Shown: positions 23,745-35,084 of the stretch, one piece after another
Layout: the number at the start of each line of letters is the position of its first letter
Numbering within the stretch: the first letter of the stretch is position 1
Source of the DNA: Quercus robur
Lineage: Eukaryota > Streptophyta > Magnoliopsida > Fagales > Fagaceae
Length of the DNA: 64,000 nucleotides
Direction of reading: 5' to 3'
Assembly: GCF_932294415.1 (NCBI RefSeq)
Contig: NC_065536.1
Coordinates: 52,278,354 to 52,342,353 of the forward strand
Made by a program: the position numbers and the translations under genes
Notes under the pieces: generated by a model
The model's input: the letters and a program-made list of their open reading frames with translations, nothing else
Database searches by the model: none
Told to the model about the DNA's origin: nothing

Positions 23745-25543
23745 ATTTGGCTTTTGCACAAATCATGACATTTGATCCTTTTTTGAACAATACATCTCAT
23801 TTTTGAGATTGGTGCTTGAAATTTTTGATATTTCAACATTGAGAGTTAGCCTTTGTCTTTTTGAGCACCATACATTTCAATTTTAAAATGTCGCTTTCCC
23901 TTTTTCTTAGTCAAATACTAGTATGTGCAACAACTTTTGCAGGTCAGAATCTCTTTTTCATTTTGAGATTTACATTTGGTGAACTCTATTGCAAAAATAT
24001 AAAAATAAAGGTGGGAAGATATATAGTGAAAGTTCAAAAACGTGTACAAAAACACTTTTGAACGTTTAGACCCCCAAAAACCAATTTAATCAACACACGC
24101 AATATGTTAAACAATAGTGTGCGGAAACTTAACATATGCTATAACATGGTATTGATTAAACAACTATCTAAGCCACAACAAAATAAACCACAGCAGATAA
24201 TGTAAAGGCAGAGATAGAGAGGAAGGAAGATGCAAACACAGCGATAACACCAGATATGTTATCGAAGAGGAAACCGAAGACCTCGGCGAAAAACCTCTCC
24301 GCCGCCCTCCAAGCGGTAATCAATCCACTAGAAAATACAGTTGGGATACAAGGACAGCAATAGACCCTCCAAGCCTAATCTACCCAATGCACCTAAGCCC
24401 TCCAAGCTTCTTGCTCCAACGAGGTTGCGCCGAACCTTTTTCTTTTCTAGCTTTCCGGATTCCGCTACTTCACCGTAGCATCAACCAATGAATATTGGCT
24501 CCTTCCTAACTGCTTCCCAGAACTCCAAACGACTGTCTCACAGAGATGATAATGGTGAGAACCAGGTTTGGTATAAAGGCCTCTCAAGGATTTGACAATG
24601 GAGAGGAAGAGAGTGAGGGATTTTGATGAGACTCTAAGGTAGAGATTGTGGGTAAAACAATCTGGTTTTTCTTTAGGGTTTCTCTCTCAAAATTCTCTCT
24701 GGAAGCTCTCTCTCAATCGTGGCTTAAAAAAGTATTTATACTGAAGAGGAGTGGAATGCGAAACGTCAGGTTTTTCCAAAACAGGGGTGGCTCGCGGCTT
24801 GACCTCGCGGCTTGACTAAGTCGCGAGTTCCAGTCGCGAGTTAACCGTATGGCCAGTTGTCCTGTTTTGTCCTGTAGTGCTCCAGCTAGCATGACTGTTC
24901 ATCTTCCAGCATGCTTGGCACGTGTGCAGATTCTGGCGGGTTGAAGCCGCGAGTCCAGTCGCGAGTCCCAGCCGCGACTCTCTGTTTTCTTGCACACTCT
25001 TGAGCAATCTTCACACTATCTCACTCACTACCCTTACAACAATCCCACCTAAATACAGGGTTACTAAATGCTGAATTACAAGCAAATTTGGCACGGAATA
25101 AAGCCAATTAGATGGTTGAATAAATTCAACCTTACATATAGGCACAAGTCTATGTAAGTATCAAGACCATCAAGACCATTGACCAATCACTCATGACGAG
25201 CTAGAAGATTTATTTGCAATAATCACACATAGTTTTCAAGATTTCTCTCACACAGAAAAATGTGCATACATAACAAGCTAAGCTCGTAAATGCACTACGC
25301 CATTAGTACAAAGGTACTAGGCCAAACTCACATGTGATATGTGCTCAAACATATATGATCAAACTTTTTGAAATTTTCACTTTTTACGTGGTTTTGGATT
25401 TTTACTCACATAAAACAACATCAATAAAGTAAGATAAAAAACGAAAACACAAACAATGCATATAAAGAGATGCAAGATGCACAAATGCATGACAATGAAG
25501 CATCTAATGCATGAAGGGTCCTACAAAGATTGAAAGAATTTGA
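23745..25543 (-). mobile_element. Element 1: internal DNA interrupted by a solo LTR
   Basis: 23745-24026 and 25137-25543 are continuous with each other and match element 2 at about 40845-41530. They are interrupted only by the solo LTR at 24027-25136. Non-coding region between gag and ORF2; no open frame recognised. Confidence 0.65.
24027..25136 (-). mobile_element. Solo LTR, family L1 (TSD TATAG), nested in element 1
   Basis: 1110 bp, TGAAAGTTC to CCTTACA, with perfect TSDs TATAG at 24022-24026 and 25137-25141. The uninterrupted site is in element 2 near 41110. It carries several TCGCGAG/CTCGCGGC words at about 24789-24850 and 24945-24980, upstream on the minus strand of a TATAAATA box near 24735. 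Confidence 0.93.
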
Positions 25544-25891
25544 TCAAGGACCAAGAGAATTAGCATCCAAGTGCATATTCAAACATTCAAACTCTTTTAG
25601 TCTTTCAAGAGAATGTTCAACAAGTTTTTTATACTTTTCAACCAATTTGTTGGATTCATTGAGCTTAGCAATCAAATCATTCTTTTCACAAATGAACTTG
25701 CTAAAATTCTCATGAAACTTCTTAGTCTTTTTCTTTAAGAGTTTGACATTTGGAATATCAACAACAACACCCATAGATTCATGTAACATGTCATCACAAT
25801 TATGAGGATTAACACCCATAGAGGCATTTTCAGAAAAACATGGCATGTTACAATCAACAACATCCATAGAAGCGTACAAAGCACTATCCAT
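25544..25891 (-). pseudogene. Element 1: Gag-region coiled-coil fragment
   Basis: Minus-strand frame of 115 residues starting MDSALYASMDVVDC, about 60 bp inside the primer-binding site. It has a Lys/Glu/Leu-rich, probably coiled-coil second half (KLLKKKTKKFHENFSKF, KLVEKYKKLVEHSLERLKEF). It ends early after NMHLDANSLGP. From memory this text belongs to Copia-like Gag polyproteins of woody plants. No zinc knuckle follows here, so it is a truncated remnant. It differs from the gag of elements 2 and 3, so element 1 may be a chimera or a different gag lineage. Confidence 0.6.
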
Positions 25892-25952
25892 GGCAATACA
25901 CACAAGGGGTCAAGGATCACACTTAGGTAATGAAACCAAATCATGTGAACCC

Positions 25953-25964
25953 ACTCTGATACCA
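25953..25964 (-). other. Element 1: primer-binding site (initiator Met tRNA)
   Basis: Minus strand TGGTATCAGAGT, 11 of 12 matching the usual TGGTATCAGAGC, two bases inside the 5' LTR edge. Confidence 0.85.
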
Positions 25965-25966
25965 AT

Positions 25967-27022
25967 TAAAAGCTTGAAAATGTGTTAAAAAACACAAGAG
26001 CTGTTTAGACCCCCAATTAAAAATTACGGCTAGATTACTTTTACTCTAACTCATCTAAGTGCGAAAACAAGAGTAAATGAAGCGCAATCAACTGATACTA
26101 CTCTACTGCATAAACATGAACAACAAATATAAAAGTAAAGTACAAGAGTAAGGGAAGAGAGAATGCAAACACAAGATAACACGCCGATGTGTTATCGAAG
26201 AGGAAACCGAAGTACTTGGCGTAAAACCTCTCCGCCGCCCTCCAAGCGATAATCGATCCACTAGAAATTCAGTTGGGATACATGGGTTAGCAAGAGACCC
26301 TCTAAGCCGAATCTACCCGATGCACCTAAGCCCTCCAAGCTCCTACTCTAACAAAGCTTCTTGGAACCGTGTCTTGTCTAGCTTTCTGGATCCCGCAATA
26401 TGCCAAATTGCATCTGCCAAGCCTCACCGGCTTCTTTTGGCAATTCTCCAAAGCTTCCCAACACTCTGAATAGGTGTGGGTTGTGTTTGGGTACAAATCT
26501 CCTCTTAAGGTATGACAATGGAAGAGGTAAATAGAAGAGGCTATAATGATTTCTCACTAAGGATGGGTAGCTCTCTCTCTAAAAGATAGGTGTGTGTGTT
26601 GTAGAAAACCTATCTAGGGTTTTTCTTTCTTAGTGGCTTCGTCTACATTTGTGGGTAATGAGGGTATATATAGTATGGGTGAAGGGTAAGAAAGTCACAC
26701 ATAAAAATCCTCCAAGCAAAATGTTTCGTGACTACCTCACAGGAAGGCCTTATCCGCGAGACACTCGCGAAAACAACAGTCTGGCACGACTCTTCAGCTT
26801 CCAATCATGTGCTCCTCACATGCCCTTTTCGGAGGAACCCTTCTTGCGAGCTAATCGCGAAATGCACTGATCTTCAATTAAGCTTGAGTCTTCACCAACT
26901 TAATACTAAACCCAATACAACAAAATCCTGCAAAATACAAGGAAATAAATTAAAGCAATTACAACACTTTTTGTCATGGAATAAAGCCAACAAAAAAACG
27001 TAGTTGTAAATCACAACTTTAC
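25967..27022 (-). repeat. Element 1: 5' LTR, left arm of an inverted LTR pair
   Basis: About 1056 bp running from TAAAAGCTTG (TG mutated to TA) to ACTTTAC. It is followed not by host DNA but by a 72-bp stub and a second LTR in opposite orientation. It contains TCGCGA-type words at about 26750-26775 and 26845-26860. Open frames at 26649-27003 are LTR shadows. Confidence 0.8.
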
Positions 27023-27094
27023 GTTCCCAAACTCACATTTAAGTCTAGAGTTTGTTATAGGGTATTTTATCACGGAATAACCAAAGAGGGAGAT
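27023..27094 (+). mobile_element. 72-bp retrotransposon 3' stub with polypurine tract
   Basis: Reverse complement of the DNA next to the polypurine tract of element 2 (37523-37595). It contains CACGGAATAACC and then AAAGAGGGAGAT before the LTR start TGTAAAG at 27095. It is therefore the last 72 bp of an element body in plus orientation, squeezed between two inverted LTRs. Confidence 0.8.
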
Positions 27095-29131
27095 TGTAAA
27101 GTTGTGATTTACAATTATGTTTTATGTTGGCTTTTTCCATGACAAAAAGTGTTGTATTTGCTTTAATTTTTTTTCCTTATATTTTGTGGGATTTTTTTGC
27201 ATGTGGTTTAGTATTAAGTTGGTGAAGAATTGAGCATGAAATGAAGAATCAGTGCAATTTCGTGACTAACTTGCGAGAAGAGTATCCTGCAAAAAGAGCA
27301 CGTGAGAAGCACATGTTGGAAGCTGAAGAGTTGTGCTAGGCTGTCGTTTTTGAGAGTGTCTCGTGGGTAAGGCCTTCCCGTGACGTACTCGCAAAACTTT
27401 CTGCTTGGAGGATTTTTAATTGTGACTTTCTTACCCTTCATTCATACTATATGTTAAGTTGTAAATGTTTAGAACAATTGGCAAATTGTGAACACAAACT
27501 TGTCTAGATATAGATCTTAAAGTTTATAGGTATTATTAGACAATGCTCAAGGTGATTCAAGTCAAGATTCAAGAACATACAAGCTGCAAGAAGATTTCAT
27601 AATCTGTCTGGTTCGATCGATCGAAAAACAGGCTCGTTCGATTGAAAGTTGTATTTGCAGAATTTTAATTAAGCCTAAACAGCAGTTAAAGCCCATTTAG
27701 GATTAGGGTTTCTAATCTACTTCTCCCAGAATATAAAGGAAACCCTAAGCACATTTTTATAAGGTTTTTTAGAGAGAAAAGAGTGTGCATCTTTTGTATT
27801 TAGGGTTTTGTTCCTAAAAAGCTCTCTTATGTCTTCTATCGGTGTTATTCTTTGAAGAATCTCAAGATCCGGTATTGTAGAAGTTGCTGCTTTCTCTTGT
27901 CATCAAAGGTGCTGATGATCTAAACCTTCAAGGATGGTTTTGGAGTCACAAACAGGAGAGTTTGTGTTGCTAAACCTTTGAGTGGGATCTCAAAGTCACA
28001 AACGGGGGTGTTTGTATTTTGCAAAGGCTAAAGAAAGAAGGAGTCCGTGGATTCGAAGCTTGCACGTGGTCGTGTCAGTAAGTTCTACTGGTTGGTAGCA
28101 AGAAGAAGTCGAGCATGGGGGCTTGTAAGTCTTATTGTATGAACTTCGATTCTTTCTAGTGGATTTGCTTTTTACCTAGTGGATTTGCTTTTTACCTTGA
28201 GGATAGTTAGGTTAAATCCTCCCCAGGTTTTTTACCGGTTTGGTTTTCCTAGGTGATCATATCTTGTGTTATTTATTTGTCCGCTGCTGTGCATGATATG
28301 ATCTTTGTGATTGTGATAACCTAGATTTGTTAAATTGGACTAAGTAACAAATTGGCTAATTACCTAGGTTAAATCAATTGTTTTAAGGGGTCTAAAAACT
28401 ATCACTATATATCCTCTCATTATCCACAAAATATGTAAGGAGGTCAATCAGAGAGAAAAACCTTAGATAAGTTTTCTACAACACACACACCCATCTTTTA
28501 GAGAGAGAGCTACTCATCCTTAGTGAGAAATCATTCTAGCCTCTTCTCCTTCCCTCTCCCATTGTCATACCTTGAGAGGAGATTTGTACCCAAACATAAC
28601 CCATAAATTTTTAAAGTATAGAGAGTGTTTTGGAGCTTGGGAAGCTTTGGGGATTTGCCAAAAGAAGCTTGTAAGGCTTGGCGGATGCAATCGGGCGTAT
28701 TGCGGGATCCAAAGAGTTATAGAAGACAAGGCTTTGTTAAGTCAGATGGTAGCAGGAGCTTGGAGGGCTCAAGTACATTGGGTAGACTAGGCTTAGAGGG
28801 TCTTTTGTTATTTGTGAACTCCAACTTTATTTTTCTAGTGGATCGATTTATTACTTGGAGGGAGGTGGAGAAGTTTTTTGCTGAGTTCTTCAGTTTCCTT
28901 TTTGATAACATGTCTCGGTGTTATCTTTTGGTTGCATCTCTCTTCCCTTACTCTTGTACTTTACTTTTATTGTTTGTTCTTCATGTTTATACACTAGAGT
29001 AGTTATCGGTTTATTGCGCTTCATTTACTTTTTTTCCGCACTTAGATAAGTTAGAGAAAAATCAATCGAGCTGTAATTTTTAATTGGGGCTCTAAACAAG
29101 CTCTTGTGTTTCACACAATTTGGAGCTTTCA
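27095..29131 (+). repeat. Inverted LTR (right arm), split by a solo LTR
   Basis: Plus-sense LTR TGTAAAGTTG to GAGCTTTCA, interrupted by the family L4 solo LTR at 27452-28404. It forms a long inverted repeat with 25967-27022. The right edge at 29131/29132 joins host DNA at the same point as the inverted fragment in U3 (44527/44528). Frames at 28572-29002 are LTR shadows. Confidence 0.8.
27452..28404 (+). mobile_element. Solo LTR, family L4 (TSD CTATA)
   Basis: 953 bp, TGTTAAG to CTATCA, with perfect TSDs CTATA at 27447-27451 and 28405-28409, inserted in the right arm LTR. It matches 13664-14600 throughout, including the GATCGATCGAAA motif pair at about 27614-27650 upstream of a weakened TATA (AATATAAAGG near 27731). 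Confidence 0.92.
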
Positions 29132-29559
29132 GGGATGATATGCCATGATTGAATGCTTTGGATTCATGTTTAAGTGTGTGAGAGTTAGAATAACATGTTA
29201 AAATACCCTTTAATAAGATTAAGATTTGGAACACAATGAGTGGAGGCCGACCCACAAGTTGGGTGGGGTTGGATGCTTAAGACCTTCCTATCCCCATGCC
29301 CAAACTACGGACACATGCTCTGGTAAAGATTAGTCCTTCCACAAGAGCACTATATTTATGATTCTTAGACCAAATCTAGGTGACGACTCTATTTACACCT
29401 CTGTCATGGCCAACCTAAGGCCAAAGCATACTTCCCACGATTTTTGGGGAAACCTAAAAGCTTGTCATGTGGGCTTGCACCCACAGTCATGAATTTTTTT
29501 AGGGGGAGGGTTTGTATATGACATGACTGAAAAATTTCCTCAGTGAAGGAATGGTACTG

Positions 29560-29605
<46 letters not shown>

Positions 29606-29676
29606 AAAAGGAGATGTTGCTGTAGTTTCCATTTTTTGAAAATTTTGTATGTTAGATCACTACGGAGGTTAAATTT
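29132..29676. other. Host spacer of U2 after the transposon composite
   Basis: Returns to the unit at the point equivalent to 6843 of U1. It contains the Gypsy-like relic text and an AT microsatellite at about 29563-29600. No gene. Confidence 0.55.
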
Positions 29677-30659
29677 TGCTGAGTTATAGATGGACCCCGG
29701 TTAATTAAGACAACTATCAAAGTTGATTAATTAGGTCAACTTACATACAAATCGTGGAGGCACATACAAATCACAAAATGAACTAAGTGTAATGAAAATT
29801 ACATTGACACGGTGATTTGTTAACAAATGGAGAAACCCTCTCGCAAGGCAAAAAACCCATTAGGTGATTTTCAGGTCACCACTCCCAAGAATCACTAATC
29901 AAGAATCAAGTGGTTACAAGTATAAGGAATCTTAGCACTACCCTGGACTATCCCAAAATACCAACCTACTGTTGAACTTTTACTCCAATACCTAATTGTA
30001 CTTAATCATGTAGAGACTTCTTCCCTGTTTGCATAAATCCTAGTACATGACTAACTTCTTTGCAAAAATCCAAATACATGACTAACTCCACACCAACTCT
30101 TTGATTGTTGTAGATGCAACAACTTCACATAGAAACACCACTAGGATCTCCAATGGTTGGAGCTAGAGATTTTGCTTGGTTACAAAACCCAAAGGTGCAC
30201 AAGAAATGCAGCAAGATCTCTTTCTTCTATATGAGGAGTCTAGGGTTTTAATAAGAAAACTTTATGGATCTTTCTAGGATTAGGGTTTTCTTTCTCCTTG
30301 CCTCCTTATTTATATAGGATCTTAATGGGCCTTTTAATGAGTTCTCCTATTCCTGTTAGGTTTACACAAACCTTGGGCTCTCCAAATCTTATTAGGATTA
30401 TACAAACCCATAAACAAATAGCCCCTTAGAATAAAACGTTGTTGCGTATGTCTTGAAATCTGTTAGCTCAAAAGATCGAGATGTATCGAGCTAGGTATTG
30501 AGTTTCATTAAATCTCAATAGTTCTTGAGCAATCTTTACTCTTCAATGAAACCATTTGTCATGATAATCTTGAACCCACTTAGATCTATCCAATTAGAAG
30601 TAATGTGCGTTTTGTCATAGGATATGCCAATACACAAAAATACATATATGACCCTAACA
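29677..30659 (-). mobile_element. Solo LTR, family L2 (TSD AATTT), U2 copy
   Basis: 983 bp, TGCTGAG (TGTTGGG elsewhere) to CCCTAACA, with TSDs AATTT at 29672-29676 and 30660-30664. Same insertion as 7385-8744 but without the 406-bp duplication. Confidence 0.9.
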
Positions 30660-30675
30660 AATTTAATCTCTAACC

Positions 30676-33564
30676 ATTGATATTGAACCCTTCTTTTACA
30701 TTGTTATTTTGTTGTGAAATTTGAATATATAGAACAAGTTGTATTTTTTTTTTGTTGGGGGGGGGGGGGGGGGGGGCATGTTATCCCATTAGATTATAAA
30801 ATCTACCAAAGTTGAAACCATCTATGATTGGTGTAGATTTTGGAGCGTAGATATGTCTTCTCCAGCTATCGCTTCAGCCCAAAGATGTTTGTAAAAGCTT
30901 TGCAAGAGATTCTTTATTATAAGGTTGAATTTAATCAACCATCTTGTTGGCTTTATTATTTGCCAAATTTGCTTGTATTTCAGCATTTAGTGACCCTGTA
31001 TTTAGGTGGGATTGCTGTAAGGGTAGTGAGTGAGATAGAGTGTTGAAATGCTCAAGAGTGTGCAAGAAAACAGAGAATCGCAAGTTGATCTAGTGGGTGA
31101 CTCACGGCTTCAAGCCGCCAGATGCAGCACACATGCCAAGCATGCCAGAAGTTGAAGCGTCATGCTAGCTGGAGCACTACAGGACAAAATAGGACAACTA
31201 GCCGTTCTGTTATCTCGCGGCTGGATCTTGCGGCTCAGTCAAGCCGCGAGCCACCCCTGGTCTGAAAAACCTGACTCTTCACATTCCAATCTTACCCTAG
31301 TATAAATACCCCTTATACCCACAAAAGAGGGAGAGCTTCCAGAGAGAATTTTAAGAGAGAAACTCTAGAGAAAAACAAGATTGATTCATCTACAATCTTT
31401 ACATAAGAGTCTCTTCAAATTCCTCAACTCTCTTCCTCTCCATTGTTAAACCCTTGAGAGGTCTTTTACCAAAGCGTTTTCTCACCATATCCATTACTGT
31501 GAGAGGGCTGTTTGGTTTTCTAGAAAGCAGTTAGGAAGGAACCAATCTTCATTGGTTGATGCTATGGTCAAGTAGCGGAATCCGGGAAGCTAGAAAAGAA
31601 ATAAGTTCGGCGCAACCTTGTTGGAGCAAGAAACTTGGAGGGCTTAGGTGCACTACGTAGATTAGGCTTGGAGGGTCTATTGCTGTCCATGTATCCCAAC
31701 TATATTTTCTAATGGATTACTTACCGCTCGGAGGGCGGCGGAGAGGTTTTATGCCGAGAGCTTCGGTTTCCTCTTTGATAACACATCGTGTGTTGTCCTT
31801 GTGTTTGCATCTTCCTTCCCTTTTATCTTTGCCTTTTATTATCTGCTGTGGGTTGTGATTTTAATTGGCTTAGATTGTTTACCAATTCTGTTTTATAGCT
31901 TTTGTTCATTTTCTGCACACTAGTTGTTTGACATAAAGCTTGAATTGGTTATTTTATAATTGGGGGTCTAAACGTTCAAGGGTGTTTTACACATTATTTG
32001 AACTTTCATTTATGTTGTCTTGCTTTGAGTTCCCTACCTTCAGTTCGTCATCTCCTCCCTTCAATTGTAACATTCTCTAGATGCCTTTTTTTATTCTTTT
32101 TTATTCTTTTTAATAACATATTGGTAAGCAATCTCAGTAAGTACAAAAGAAATTACAAATTACAGTTTCCTGTCCAGGGCCGACTTTACCCAATTAGTAA
32201 TAGATGCAATTGCCTAAAGGCCCCACGTGGAACAAGTCCCCAAATTTGAACCAATAAGTATATTTTCTTCTCTGTAAGAATATTAATTAAGGCCAAAAAA
32301 TAAATCAATGCATCAAAATCATACTTCTTATTAAAGAAAAAATAAATAAAAGCCTTTTGTGGGAGTAGAATTGATTATCACTCATATATATCAATGAAAA
32401 AACCGGGGGTAAAAAACTCTTGGTGATCAGTGCTCTTGACACTTCGATCTCTATGTGGGAGTTTAAGAGTGTATCACTTAAGTCTCTCATACTGCACAAA
32501 CAGAAAAATCTCCCTTTCTCTCTCAATAACTAAACAAAGCAAAACTAAAGACTAAAATAAAAAAGGCCCAAACAAATCAAACTCAAACCTTAGAGTTTTA
32601 TACTCATTGCTAGAAACTGCCATTCGCACCATTAAAATTCATTGCAATGGCTTGAAATTTGCTGTGCTTCAAATCTTTTCTCCCTTCAAGTTTAGCTTTA
32701 AGCTCTCGCTCAATTTCTTTTTTCTCTTTAAGCTATTAAAATTTTGTTTTATCATGGAAGTGGAAAGAGACAAAGAAGAGACAGAGTATAACACTGTCAC
32801 CCACTCACCCTTTTATTTCTAGTCTTTTATTATTATTTCTATTCTCTTTATAAACTTATCACATAACAACTGAGTGAGCTACATGATGTACAGGTCTTTT
32901 GCTTTATAACATATAAGTTATCACACATATTGCTAATTTGATGTATATCACATCAATCCATTTTCTGTTAGTGATATTAACTTATTGAATAATGTAATAA
33001 ATTAATTTTTCATTGTGCAAGTTTAGATTATAAAGCAGTCACAATATTAGTATATTTGCAAGTTTGCTATTGGTAAACTTGGTTTTATTATTCCATGCTT
33101 AAGATTTTTTTTTAAAATTAAATTATAATTTTATATTATGAATCATGTTTTATTTATTTATAAGTACTTGCCCATTATAAATGTCCACATATGAAAAATT
33201 AAAATAAAAAATGAAAAAGAAATTCAATCTAAAAAAGTATGTATGAATAAATTTGTTACTAATATGTAAATATGAAAAATGCCTTATTTAAAATCACCAC
33301 CTCAGGCCATGAAAGCTGATGATCCGGCCCTGAGTGTATAGTAAAAAGTTAAGTCCTGGTTCAAGACCCTAGGTACCTGTGTAACATTTAAATAATAACA
33401 ATAATAAGGTAAAAAGACAATAAACTATCTTAAAACAAGAAATATTATCCAGCTCTCCGAATGCCACCATTGGGAGCCTACTACTAATCTACCTCGCAAC
33501 ATTAGGCATCAGCCATCATATATTTATTACTAAAAATAGAACTGGTAGGCCAATGTCAGACATT
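30676..33564. other. Spacer downstream of pseudogene C
   Basis: Colinear with 8761-10548 apart from the solo LTR at 30918-32008. It has an uninterrupted run of 20 G at 30757-30776 where U1 and U4 have only T. No gene recognised. Confidence 0.55.
30918..32008 (+). mobile_element. Solo LTR, family L1, inverted (TSD TTTAT)
   Basis: 1091 bp in the orientation opposite to the other L1 copies (TATAAGG to GAACTTTCA), with perfect TSDs TTTAT at 30913-30917 and 32009-32013. Private to U3. A TATAAATA box near 31311 follows CG-rich words (CTCGCGGC, AGCCGCGAG) at about 31210-31255. Confidence 0.92.
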
Positions 33565-35084
33565 TTAATATTGGCCTTTCTTCTTCTTAATCAGATCCGC
33601 AAATGATGGTGTACAAAAGCCTTGGTTGAAGAAGAGATCATAGAGGTGTAAATGCATATTTTCAGTCAAGTGGACCCCGTCAAAGTTAATATGGGTGCTG
33701 GAGTTCATGCAATTAGAGGTGCCAAAAGCTCCACAAAGGAGGTTTGGTTGATAGTTGAATGGTCCTCCCCCAGCTCCACAGGATGCCTTGAAGGGTTCGT
33801 CAAACTGGTATTATGTGTGCTTTTCCAATATTGTTGTGAATGCTTTGTAGAAATCAATATATAGGATCATAGAATCTTTGTATTGGGTTCAAATTTCATC
33901 CAACCTCTTCTGGAGGAGAAGATTGTTGTGACCCTTTATTACCGAGTTGGCACTCGCTGAACACCCATTTTAATCACGATCATTTGAGGGAGATGTTGCT
34001 AACTGTAATGGAAGGCACCCTATTGGTGGTAGCCCTTGAACCACAAGGAACTTTGCACCCTTGTCCAATAGCTCCTATCAAAAGAAAGCAAGCTTAATAT
34101 GACTATTCCAACATTAACTTCACCATAACATTCATCTTTTCTCATATATGCAATGCACCATTTTGTGAAAAGAGTCTTGATCAAATGGTTAGATTGGAAG
34201 AACTCATTGAGATACTTTTTTTTTTCCTTCTAACAAGCTAAGGCTATATGCTACATTCTTTCTTTTTTTGGTAATATTATGCTTGTTGGAATAACAGTTA
34301 AATGATTAAATTCATCATTTTTTTAATCAATTTAAGCTTTTGATATAAATGGTAGTTTATCAATGCTTACCAATGCAAGTGTGTAGATGTGATTAACAGC
34401 TTGCTCTGTGAATTGCTTATTGGCAATAGCAAGGCCAATGGAAGAGGCAAAAAGACGAGCATAGTCATTGCCACCAATTTGACCTATCCAAAAGAGAGCA
34501 TTCCCAAGCTCTGATTTGCATGTAGCCTCATCTTTTCCCTGGCATTCTCTCTCCCCAACAAAGTTATGGAACCAATCAATTTGAGTTAAGATACTCTCTG
34601 GATTTGGTTTCCACATAAGGGGATTACCGAAATTGAAATGACTGAAGAGATTACTTGAAAGAGCCGTCGATCCGGCTACTGCAAAGTTTGCACCACCTGA
34701 GAAGTTTGTGGAAGAGCCTTTATGGGCTGACAAGTGGGATATGTTGAGATCTTCACATAGGAAATCAATGACTAAGCGGCCATTAGATAGTCGATAACCA
34801 GATAACTTTGAATTCTCTGATGAGCAATATGGGGACCAAGTGTGAGAGAATAAAGTGCTAATGAAGGATTTGAGATCACCCAAGTTGTGAGCATTTCCAG
34901 TGTCTGTGTCTGAATCGCCAAAAGCATAAACCTTATTGAAGCAACCTTTGAAATCAACTTTTGCTTGGGAACTAGCAGGAGGTGGTGTGCTTTCATGGCT
35001 CTTGTTGTGAGCATATGAAGGAGACAAGGATAACAAGAGGATGAAGCATGCAATTTGTAGAAAAAATTACTTGGAGTTTTCCAT
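33565..35084 (-). pseudogene. GDSL esterase/lipase pseudogene C
   Basis: Same two-exon layout as its sisters: exon 1 35084-34371, exon 2 34074-33565, splice sites intact. Codon 6 is TAA (35069-35067) where the sisters have TAC. In exon 2 two CAA glutamine codons have become TAA (33972-33970 and 33813-33811). There is also an in-frame 3-bp gain near 33914 and a Cys-to-Ser change in the Cys-Cys pair before the Gly-rich segment. Exon 1 otherwise still reads through block I (FGDSDTDTGN), block II and GGNDY. The rest stays colinear with genes B and E, so decay is fairly recent. A start at a downstream codon would lose the signal peptide and still meet two stops, so no functional product is expected. 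Confidence 0.92.

Larger units (their letters stand above)
8761..30675. repeat. Tandem unit U2 (B-type, GDSL gene B, expanded by transposons)
   Basis: Same unit as U1 but of the B subtype, closest to U5 and U3. It is enlarged by a private solo LTR (13664-14600) and by a retrotransposon composite (about 14718-29131) that replaced host DNA corresponding to roughly 6115-6842 of U1. Confidence 0.85.
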
